The notes below the pieces were generated by a model. It saw only the letters and a list, made by a program, of their open reading frames with translations. It did no database searches and was not told the origin of the DNA. DNA of 13,402 nucleotides, taken from NCBI GenBank assembly GCA_025057735.1, contig JANWUU010000232.1:1-13402 (forward strand), read 5' to 3'. Both the position numbers and the translations under genes were made by a program. Positions within the stretch are counted from its first letter, which is position 1, and each line of letters begins with the position of its first letter. Of this stretch, positions 6,634 through 13,402 are shown piece by piece. Source of the stretch: Burkholderiaceae bacterium. Its GTDB lineage: Bacteria; Pseudomonadota; Gammaproteobacteria; Burkholderiales; Burkholderiaceae.

Positions 6634-8391
6634 ATGCAGTCCATCAGCGCAGAAATGAGCCGCGCGGAAGCCAAATCCGCGCCGATCACGGGCGCCGAGA
6701 TCGTCGTCCGGTGCCTGCAGGAAGAGGGCGTCAAGCACGTCTTCGGTTATCCGGGCGGAGCGGTCCTGTACATCTACGACGAGATCTTCAAGCAGGACAA
6801 GTTCCAGCACATTTTGGTTCGGCACGAACAGGCCGCGGTGCACGCCGCCGACGCCTATTCGCGCTCGAGTCACCGCGTCGGCGTGGCGCTGGTCACCAGC
6901 GGCCCCGGCGTGACGAATGCGGTGACCGGCATCGCCACCGCCTACATGGACTCGATTCCGCTGGTGATCATCACCGGGCAAGTGCCCACCCATGCAATCG
7001 GCCAGGATGCGTTTCAGGAGTGCGACACGGTGGGCATCACGCGGCCCTGCGTCAAGCACAACTTCCTGGTCAAGGACGTGCGCGATCTGGCCCTGACGAT
7101 GCGCAAGGCGTTTTATATCGCGCGCAGTGGCCGCCCTGGCCCGGTGCTGGTCGACATTCCGAAGGACGTGACCATCGCGAAGGCGCCCTTTGAATACCCG
7201 CGCGAGCTGTCGCTGCGTTCGTATAACCCGGTGATCAAAGGGCACCAGGGCCAAATCAAAAAGGCCGTGCAATTGCTGATGAGCGCCGAGCGGCCGATGG
7301 TGTACGCCGGCGGCGGCGTCATCCTGGCCGACGCCAGCGAGCAACTGAACCGCCTGGTGAACCTGCTCGGTTACCCGTGCACGACGACGCTGATGGGGCT
7401 GGGTGCCTTCAAGTCCACCGACTCGAAGTGGGTCGGCATGCCTGGTATGCACGGCACGTACGAGGCGAACATGGCGATGCAGCACTGCGACGTGCTGATC
7501 GCGATCGGCGCGCGCTTCGACGACCGGGTGATCGGCAATCCGAAGCATTTCGCCCAGAACCCGCGCAAGATCATCCACATCGACGTCGACCCGTCGTCGA
7601 TCTCCAAGCGCGTGAAAGTGGACATCCCGATCGTGGGCGACGTCAAGGACGTGCTGATCGACCTGCTGGCGCAGATCGAGGCGTCGGGGCTGAAGCCGAG
7701 CGTGCCGGCGCTGAAGGCCTGGTGGACCCAGATCAACGAGTGGCGCCAGCGCGAGTGCCTGAAGTACGACCGCTCCGCCGAGATCATCAAGCCGCAGTAC
7801 GTGATCGAGACGCTGTGGAAGGTCACGCAGGGCGACGCCTTCGTCACGTCCGACGTCGGCCAGCACCAGATGTGGGCGGCGCAGTACTACAAGTTCGACA
7901 AGCCGCGCCGCTGGTTCAACTCCGGCGGCCTGGGCACGATGGGGGTCGGACTGCCGTACGCGATGGGCGTGCAGATGGCCAACCCCGGTGCGCAGGTGGT
8001 GGTCATCACCGGCGAGGCCTCGATCCAGATGTGCATCCAGGAGTTGTCCACCTGCAAGCAGTACCGCCTGACGCCGAAGATCGTGAACCTTAACAACCGC
8101 TATCTCGGCATGGTGCGGCAGTGGCAGCAGATCGATTACGGCAGCCGCTATTCGGAGTCGTACATGGACGCGCTGCCGGACTTCGTCAAGCTGGCCGAGG
8201 CGTACGGTCACGTCGGCCTGCGGATCGAGCGCCCGGCCGACGTCGAGCCGGCCCTGCGCGAAGCGTTCGGCCGTTACAAGGACCGGCTCGTGTTCATGGA
8301 CTTCATCACCGACCAGACCGAGAACGTGTGGCCGATGGTGAAGGCCGGCAAGGGTCTGACCGAGATGCTGCTCGGCTCGGAGGACCTGTAA
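6634..8391 (+). CDS. ilvB: Acetolactate synthase, large catalytic subunit
   Basis: This thiamine-diphosphate- and FAD-dependent enzyme condenses two pyruvates to 2-acetolactate, or pyruvate with 2-ketobutyrate to 2-aceto-2-hydroxybutyrate, the first shared step of valine, leucine and isoleucine synthesis. The 585-residue length is normal. The catalytic glutamate that activates thiamine is E65 in LVRHEQAAVHAADAY. The Pyr domain starts near residue 18 (ITGAEIVVRCLQEEGV). The cofactor-binding motif runs from G460-E461-A462-S to N487-N488 (VNLNNRYLGMVRQWQQ); the usual GDG is GEA here. The frame is open upstream to 5827, but the ATG at 6634 follows a good ribosome-binding site (GAGAGGA at 6622-6628, 5 bases away) and gives the family N-terminus. 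Its TAA overlaps the ilvH ATG by one base (TAATG), so the subunits are probably made by coupled translation. Confidence 0.97.
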   Translation: MQSISAEMSRAEAKSAPITGAEIVVRCLQEEGVKHVFGYPGGAVLYIYDEIFKQDKFQHILVRHEQAAVHAADAYSRSSHRVGVALVTSGPGVTNAVTGIATAYMDSIPLVIITGQVPTHAIGQDAFQECDTVGITRPCVKHNFLVKDVRDLALTMRKAFYIARSGRPGPVLVDIPKDVTIAKAPFEYPRELSLRSYNPVIKGHQGQIKKAVQLLMSAERPMVYAGGGVILADASEQLNRLVNLLGYPCTTTLMGLGAFKSTDSKWVGMPGMHGTYEANMAMQHCDVLIAIGARFDDRVIGNPKHFAQNPRKIIHIDVDPSSISKRVKVDIPIVGDVKDVLIDLLAQIEASGLKPSVPALKAWWTQINEWRQRECLKYDRSAEIIKPQYVIETLWKVTQGDAFVTSDVGQHQMWAAQYYKFDKPRRWFNSGGLGTMGVGLPYAMGVQMANPGAQVVVITGEASIQMCIQELSTCKQYRLTPKIVNLNNRYLGMVRQWQQIDYGSRYSESYMDALPDFVKLAEAYGHVGLRIERPADVEPALREAFGRYKDRLVFMDFITDQTENVWPMVKAGKGLTEMLLGSEDL

Positions 8392-8882
8392 TGCGGCACG
8401 TGCTGTCGATCCTGCTGGAGAACGAGCCGGGTGCGCTGTCGCGCGTGGTCGGATTGTTCTCGGCGCGCGGCTACAACATCGAGACGCTGACGGTGGCGCC
8501 GACCGAGGATCCGTCGCTGTCGCGCATGACGATCGTGACGGTCGGCTCCGACGACGTGATCGAACAGATCACCAAGCACCTGAACCGGCTCATCGAGGTG
8601 GTCAAGGTCGTCGACCTGACCGAGGGCGAGTACGCCGAACGCGAACTGATGCTGATCAAGGTGCGCGCGGTGGGCAAGGAGCGCGAGGAGATGAAGCGCA
8701 TGGCCGACATTTTCCGCGGTCGCATCATCGACGTGACCGACCGCACCTACACGATCGAGCTGACCGGCAACGCCGCCAAGCTGGACGCCTTCATTCAGGC
8801 GGTGGATCGCGCCGCCATCTTAGAGACGGTGCGCACCGGCAGCTCGGGCATCGGGCGCGGCGAGCGCATCCTGCGCGTGTAA
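8391..8882 (+). CDS. ilvH: Acetolactate synthase, small regulatory subunit
   Basis: This regulatory subunit of acetolactate synthase raises catalytic activity and mediates feedback inhibition, typically by valine. Its 163 residues equal the usual IlvH length. The N-terminal ACT domain opens with HVLSILLENEPGALSRVVGLF (about residues 3-23), including the G14-A-L-S turn that forms the effector site, followed by RGYNIETLTV. The C-terminal half shows ELMLIKVRA and a second ACT-like fold ending in GIGRGERILRV. Its start codon overlaps the ilvB stop by one base, so reinitiation by ribosomes finishing ilvB is expected. It is followed after 27 bases by ilvC. Confidence 0.97.
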   Translation: MRHVLSILLENEPGALSRVVGLFSARGYNIETLTVAPTEDPSLSRMTIVTVGSDDVIEQITKHLNRLIEVVKVVDLTEGEYAERELMLIKVRAVGKEREEMKRMADIFRGRIIDVTDRTYTIELTGNAAKLDAFIQAVDRAAILETVRTGSSGIGRGERILRV

Positions 8883-9925
<1,043 letters not shown>

Positions 9926-9926
<1 letters not shown>

Positions 9927-10645
9927 TGCGCGCGCGACGGACGCTCCTGGCGACCGCGCTGCTGGCGCCGCTGCTGGCCTTCGGGCAGACGCCGCCGGCG
10001 CGTGCCGACGGGACGCTGGTGCTGATCACCGGCAGCGCGGAACTGGAGGTCGCCAACGATGAGGCGGTGGCGCAGTTCTTCGTCGAGGTGCAGGACGCGG
10101 AACTGGCGCGCGCGCAGTCGCTCGTCAACCAGCGCGCGGCCGACGGGGTGGCGGCGCTGAAGCGCGCCGACCCGAAGGCGCAGATCGAGACGGCCGGCTA
10201 CCAGACCTACCCGCTGTACGGGCGCGACGGGGCGCGCAAGGTGGTCGGCTGGCGTGCGCGGCAGGCGGTCACGCTGCGCACCGCCGACTTGGCGTCGTTG
10301 CCGAAGACGATCGCCGCCGCGCAGCAGCACCTGGCGCTCGCCGGGATCGACTTCCGCTTGTCGCGCGCCGCGCGCGAACGCGTCGAGGCAGAGTTGATCC
10401 AGCGCGCGCTCGCCAACCTGAACGTGCGCGTGGCCGCCGCGGCGCAGGCGCTCGAGGTGCCGAAGTCGCGCATTCGCATCGAGGAGCTGAATTTCGGCGT
10501 GCCGGTGCTGGACCGCCCGCCGGTGGTGCCGATGGCGCGCGCCCTGGCGCAGAGCGCCGAGGCGGTGGCGGAGCCGCAGTTCGACGCCGGCCGCTCGTTG
10601 CAACAAATGACGGTCACGGCACGCGTGCGCTTCGGCAGCAACTGA
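9926..10645 (+). CDS. SIMPL-domain (DUF541) exported protein
   Basis: This 239-residue protein has a signal peptide ([17 protein letters not shown], likely cleavage near residue 20-28) and a SIMPL/DUF541 domain. Supporting segments are [24 protein letters not shown] near the mature N-terminus, the central [25 protein letters not shown] strand pair, and a long helix [25 protein letters not shown] before the strand region [12 protein letters not shown]. It ends with the strand [12 protein letters not shown]. Proteins of this family are periplasmic or surface-located and poorly understood. Its ATG overlaps the ilvC TGA by one base, so it is probably translated by reinitiation, yet it has no evident role in branched-chain amino acid synthesis. 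psd follows after 61 bases. Confidence 0.85.
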
Positions 10646-10706
10646 GCGCCGCAGCCGGCGCGCGGCGGATACCATACGGCCCGTCGCGTATCGAGGTTCG
10701 GGCCCC

Positions 10707-11345
10707 GTGTCGCCTTATCCGCATCCATGGCTCGCCCGCGAGGGTTGGCCGTTCATCGGCGCCAGCGCGCTCGCCAGCGCGATCGTCACCTGGTGGGCCG
10801 GGTGGTGGTCGTTGCCGCTGTGGCTCTGGACCGCCTTCGTCGTGCAGTTCTTCCGCGATCCGCCGCGCGCGATCCCGGCGCAGGCCAACGCGGTGCTGGC
10901 GCCTGCCGACGGGCGCGTGGTGAAGGTCGACCGCGCGTTCGATCCGTACGCGCAGCGCGAGGCGCTGTTGATCAGCGTCTTCATGAACGTGTTCAACGTC
11001 CATTCCAACCGCGCGCCGGTGGACGGCACGGTGGAGCGGGTCGAGTATCACCGCGGGCGTTTCGTCAACGCCGATCTCGACAAGGCGTCCAGCGAGAACG
11101 AACGCAACGCCGTGGTGCTGCGCCGGGCCGATGGCGCGACCGTCACGGTGGTGCAGGTGGCCGGGCTGATCGCGCGCCGCATCCTTTGCTACGTGCACGC
11201 CGGGCAGACGGTCCAGCGCGGCCAGCGCTACGGTTTCATCCGCTTCGGGTCGCGGGTCGATGTGTATCTGCCGCGCAGTGCGCAACCGCGCGTTGCGGTG
11301 GGTGACGTCGTCTATGCGGCGCGCGACGTCATCGCAGAGCTGTAA
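10707..11345 (+). CDS. psd: Phosphatidylserine decarboxylase, proenzyme (short type)
   Basis: This pyruvoyl-dependent inner-membrane enzyme decarboxylates phosphatidylserine to phosphatidylethanolamine. The 212-residue short form is the type common in betaproteobacteria. The N-terminus [16 protein letters not shown] precedes a hydrophobic segment at about residues 17-47. The catalytic core shows [34 protein letters not shown] and the FGS motif at 180-182, where cleavage before S182 would create the pyruvoyl group. The start is a GTG at 10707: it gives the family N-terminus and lies about 10 bases after a GAGG, and no alternative in-frame ATG occurs before the core. pssA follows after 5 bases, so the two steps of phosphatidylethanolamine synthesis are co-expressed. 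Confidence 0.95.
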   Translation: MSPYPHPWLAREGWPFIGASALASAIVTWWAGWWSLPLWLWTAFVVQFFRDPPRAIPAQANAVLAPADGRVVKVDRAFDPYAQREALLISVFMNVFNVHSNRAPVDGTVERVEYHRGRFVNADLDKASSENERNAVVLRRADGATVTVVQVAGLIARRILCYVHAGQTVQRGQRYGFIRFGSRVDVYLPRSAQPRVAVGDVVYAARDVIAEL

Positions 11346-11350
11346 CGAGA

Positions 11351-12187
11351 ATGGCGATGCGCTTTCGGCGCCGCAAGCTGCGTCCGCTGGCGCCCCTGCC
11401 GCTGGCCGACGAGGTGGCGTTTTATGGCGCCCGGCGACGGGGCGTCATCCGCTTCCTGCCCAACCTGTTCACGCTGGCGGCCCTGTTCGCAGGTTTCTTC
11501 GCGATCGTGCAGGCGATGAACCAGCGCTTCGAGCTGGCGGCGATTGGCATCTTCGCGGCGATGCTGCTCGACGGCATGGACGGCCGGGTGGCGCGGCTGA
11601 CCAACACCACCAGCGCCTTCGGCGAGCAACTCGACTCGCTGTCGGACATGATCTCCTTCGGCGCCGCCCCGGCGCTGGTCATGTACGAATGGATCCTGCA
11701 CGATCTCGGCCGCGTCGGCTGGGCGGCCGCCTTCGTGTACTGCGCCTGCGCGGCGCTGCGCCTGGCGCGGTTCAATGCCAACATCGGCGTGGTGGACAAG
11801 CGTTTCTTCCAGGGTCTGCCGAGCCCCGCCGCGGCGGCGCTGATCGCCGGCTTCGTCTGGCTCGTGATCGACAACAAACTGCACATCAAGGACGCGGTGA
11901 TGCCTTGGGTGGCCGTGGGCCTGACCCTGTACGCCGGGCTGACGATGGTCTCCAGCGCGCCGTTTTACAGCGGCAAGAGCTTCCATCTTGGCCGCAGCGT
12001 GCCGTTCTGGGTGATGGTGGTGGCGATCATCGGCTTTTTCCTGGTCGTGCTCGATCCGCCGATCGTGCTCTTCCTGCTCTTCTGCGTGTACGCGCTCTCG
12101 GGCTACGTCTACTGGCTGTGGCGCTGGTGGACCGGGCGGCCGAACCCGGCCAAACCGGTACCGCCCCCGCATCCGCCGGCACCGTAG
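11351..12187 (+). CDS. pssA: CDP-diacylglycerol-serine O-phosphatidyltransferase
   Basis: This integral membrane enzyme makes phosphatidylserine from CDP-diacylglycerol and serine, the substrate of the Psd encoded just upstream. It has 278 residues with a basic N-terminus (RFRRRKLR) and several transmembrane helices starting at about residue 36. The CDP-alcohol phosphotransferase signature is complete: D74, D77-G78, A81-R82, G91, D95 and D99, at the standard spacing. Later segments LRLARFNAN and FFQGLPSPAAAA fit the membrane-type (subclass II) PssA, unlike the phospholipase D-like PssA of E. coli. It ends in a Pro-rich tail. The ATG at 11351 is chosen; an in-frame ATG two codons on (11357) is equally possible. 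It is the last gene before the leuA control region. Confidence 0.95.
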   Translation: MAMRFRRRKLRPLAPLPLADEVAFYGARRRGVIRFLPNLFTLAALFAGFFAIVQAMNQRFELAAIGIFAAMLLDGMDGRVARLTNTTSAFGEQLDSLSDMISFGAAPALVMYEWILHDLGRVGWAAAFVYCACAALRLARFNANIGVVDKRFFQGLPSPAAAALIAGFVWLVIDNKLHIKDAVMPWVAVGLTLYAGLTMVSSAPFYSGKSFHLGRSVPFWVMVVAIIGFFLVVLDPPIVLFLLFCVYALSGYVYWLWRWWTGRPNPAKPVPPPHPPAP

Positions 12188-12193
12188 TCGGCC

Positions 12194-12222
12194 TTGTTGC
12201 GCGCGGGCTTTCGCCGTATAGT
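12194..12222 (+). promoter_or_regulatory. leuA promoter
   Basis: TTGTTG at 12194-12199 and TATAGT at 12217-12222 are separated by 17 bases, a good sigma70-type match just after the pssA stop. Transcription would be expected to begin about 6-8 bases downstream, at or within a base of the leader-peptide ATG at 12229. Confidence 0.6.
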
Positions 12223-12228
12223 TAAAAA

Positions 12229-12318
12229 ATGACTGTCGCGCCCGCCGCGCCCCGCCTTTCTGCAGCTGCCGCTGTCCGCGCCCTGCTGCATCTGCTGCTG
12301 CGCCCCGCGCGCAGCTAA
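12229..12318 (+). CDS. leuL: Leucine leader peptide (attenuator peptide of leuA)
   Basis: A 29-codon open frame lies 73 bases before leuA. Near its end it carries five leucine codons in six, CTG CTG CAT CTG CTG CTG (12283-12300), then RPARS and TAA. The remainder is mostly Ala, Pro, Val and Arg. Leucine-rich short peptides in front of leucine genes are classic attenuation sensors: ribosome stalling at the leucine run when charged tRNA-Leu is scarce alters the fold of the downstream RNA and allows leuA expression. No ribosome-binding site precedes the ATG, and the promoter places the transcript start at about the ATG, so it may be translated from a leaderless mRNA. The symbol leuL follows the enterobacterial naming by analogy, not by sequence similarity. 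The main doubt is whether GC-rich sequence could produce such a frame by chance. Confidence 0.72.
   Translation: MTVAPAAPRLSAAAAVRALLHLLLRPARS
12297..12315 (+). promoter_or_regulatory. Hairpin over the leucine codons and end of the leader peptide
   Basis: GCTGCGC (12297-12303) and GCGCAGC (12309-12315) form a perfect 7-base-pair stem with a 5-base loop. The 5' arm includes the last leucine codon and the 3' arm ends just before the leader stop codon. A ribosome stalled at the leucine run, or one reaching the stop, would cover it, as expected of a pause or control hairpin. It is followed by a C/T-rich stretch (12319-12330). Confidence 0.5.
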
Positions 12319-12349
12319 CCCTCTTTCCCCCACAACCCGTCAGTCCCGA

Positions 12350-12371
12350 GCGCCCGCCGCGAGGCCGGCGC
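12350..12371 (+). terminator. Terminator-like or sequestering hairpin before leuA
   Basis: GCGCC (12350-12354) pairs with GGCGC (12367-12371); after a C/C mismatch, GCC (12356-12358) pairs with GGC (12363-12365) around a GCGA tetraloop. It ends about 10 bases before the leuA ribosome-binding site (GGAG, 12382-12385). No T-run follows, so it is not a standard intrinsic terminator. The segment CGCGC (12308-12312) could pair with GCGCG (12368-12372) instead, offering a competing fold. Confidence 0.35.
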
Positions 12372-12391
12372 GAAGCCCCTTGGAGCGTGCC

Positions 12392-13402
12392 ATGACCGAC
12401 CGACTGATCATCTTCGACACCACCTTGCGTGACGGGGAGCAAAGCCCCGGCGCCTCGATGACGCGCGAGGAAAAACTGCGCATTGCCAAGCAACTGGAGC
12501 GGCTGCGCGTGGACGTCATCGAGGCAGGCTTCGCCGCCTCCTCCAACGGCGACTTCGAGGCCGTGCGGGCGATCGCGAACACCGTCAAGGACTCGATCGT
12601 CTGCTCGCTGGCGCGCGCCAACGACAAAGACATCAGCCGCGCCGCCGAGGCGCTGCAGAACGCGCGCGCCAAGCGCATCCACACCTTCATCGCCACCTCG
12701 CCGCTGCACATGGAAAAGAAGCTGCGGATGACGCCCGAACAGGTCTTGGAGCAGGCGCGACTGGCGGTGCGCTTCGCGCGCCGCTTCGCCGACGACGTGG
12801 AGTTCTCCCCGGAGGACGGCAGTCGCTCGGAGCTCGATTTCCTGTGCCGGGTGCTGGAGGCGGTCATCAAGGAGGGCGCACGCACGATCAACATCGCCGA
12901 CACCGTGGGCTATGCGGTGCCCCAGCAGTACGGCGAACTGATCCGGACGCTGCGCGAGCGCATTCCGAACTCCGACAAGGCCATCTGGTCGGTGCACTGT
13001 CACAACGATCTCGGCATGGCGGTGGCGAACTCGCTGGCCGGCGTGCTGGCCGGTGCCCGCCAGGTCGAATGCACGATCAACGGCCTGGGCGAGCGCGCTG
13101 GCAACACGGCGCTGGAGGAGGTGGTGATGGCCGTCAAGACGCGCCGCGACATCTTCGGGCTCGAGGTCGGCATCGACACCACGCAGATCGTGCCGACCTC
13201 CAAGCTGGTATCCAACATCACGGGCTTCCCGGTGCAGCCGAACAAGGCAGTGGTGGGCGCGAATGCGTTCGCGCACGCCTCCGGCATCCACCAGGATGGC
13301 GTGCTGAAGGCGCGCCAGACGTACGAAATCATGCGTGCGGAGGACGTCGGCTGGAGCGCCAACAAGATCGTGCTGGGCAAACTCTCCGGCCGCAACGCCT
13401 TC
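12392..13402 (+). CDS. leuA: 2-isopropylmalate synthase, 3' truncated
   Basis: This enzyme condenses acetyl-CoA with 2-ketoisovalerate to 2-isopropylmalate, the committed step of leucine synthesis. The first 337 codons are present, covering the catalytic TIM barrel; the C-terminal LeuA regulatory domain, where leucine binds for feedback inhibition, lies beyond the window. Metal and substrate residues are visible: R13 and D14 in [14 protein letters not shown]202 and H204 in VHCHNDLG, and N238 in NGLGERAGN. The segment [12 protein letters not shown] (from about 13273) is a further family hallmark, and the visible part ends in [14 protein letters not shown] at 12382-12385 sets the ATG at 12392. 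It is transcribed in the same direction as pssA, but its own promoter and leader peptide suggest separate, leucine-responsive control. Confidence 0.98.
   Translation, partial: MTDRLIIFDTTLRDGEQSPGASMTREEKLRIAKQLERLRVDVIEAGFAASSNGDFEAVRAIANTVKDSIVCSLARANDKDISRAAEALQNARAKRIHTFIATSPLHMEKKLRMTPEQVLEQARLAVRFARRFADDVEFSPEDGSRSELDFLCRVLEAVIKEGARTINIADTVGYAVPQQYGELIRTLRERIPNSDKAIWSVHCHNDLGMAVANSLAGVLAGARQVECTINGLGERAGNTALEEVVMAVKTRRDIFGLEVGIDTTQIVPTSKLVSNITGFPVQPNKAVVGANAFAHASGIHQDGVLKARQTYEIMRAEDVGWSANKIVLGKLSGRNAF

Noticed and set aside
6550..8211. Long minus-strand open frame (553 codons) opposite ilvB
   Set aside because: It is a shadow of ilvB, with low-complexity His/Arg/Asp-rich translation, no domain and no promoter or ribosome-binding site.
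10647..10667. CGCCGC/GCGGCG inverted repeat in the SIMPL-psd gap as a terminator
   Set aside because: The stem has 6 base pairs with a 9-base loop but no following T-run, and such repeats are common in GC-rich gaps; psd is expected to be read through.
11312..13291. Long minus-strand open frame (659 codons) across pssA, the leuA leader and leuA
   Set aside because: It lies opposite genuine pssA and leuA, and its translation is rich in Arg, His and Gln with no recognisable domain; this is typical of antisense frames in GC-rich DNA.

Overview
The window is GC-rich, gene-dense DNA whose codon third positions are mostly G or C. Gene order and protein sequence point to a betaproteobacterium, most likely of the order Burkholderiales. 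The order ilvB-ilvH-ilvC-psd-pssA-leuA, with a small sigma-factor operon (sigma, DUF3619, DUF3106, RDD) divergent from ilvB, is the arrangement I know from that order. The genus cannot be named from this stretch alone.

Layout. (1) Positions 1-1424, plus strand: 3' part of a double-ATPase (fused) ABC transporter subunit of the dipeptide/oligopeptide class. (2) Positions 1470-3583, minus strand: a two-gene operon for a GMC-type flavin dehydrogenase and its twin-arginine-exported small subunit, overlapping by ATGA. (3) Positions 3648-4337, plus strand: a lone conserved hypothetical protein resembling the FFLEE-motif family. (4) Positions 4341-6354, minus strand: a compact four-gene operon reading sigma factor, DUF3619 membrane protein, DUF3106 secreted protein and RDD membrane protein. 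(5) Positions 6355-6633: a divergent control region with a probable ilvB promoter and a structured leader. (6) Positions 6634-12187, plus strand: ilvB, ilvH, ilvC, a SIMPL-domain exported protein, psd and pssA, with tight or overlapping junctions. (7) Positions 12188-12391: a leuA control region with a clear sigma70-like promoter, a 29-codon leader peptide carrying a Leu-Leu-His-Leu-Leu-Leu run, and GC-rich hairpins. (8) Position 12392 to the end: leuA, cut off by the window edge.

How it works together. IlvB/IlvH form acetolactate synthase and IlvC reduces and isomerises its product, giving the shared valine/isoleucine pathway; LeuA diverts 2-ketoisovalerate to leucine. Psd and PssA make phosphatidylethanolamine from CDP-diacylglycerol and serine and sit in the same transcription direction, as is usual in this lineage. 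leuA appears to have its own leucine-sensing attenuator, separate from control of the upstream genes.

I see no CRISPR array, tRNA, rRNA, insertion sequence, phage gene or defence system. The most interesting unexplained material is regulatory: the apparently leaderless leucine leader peptide in front of leuA, and the fold-prone leader of ilvB.
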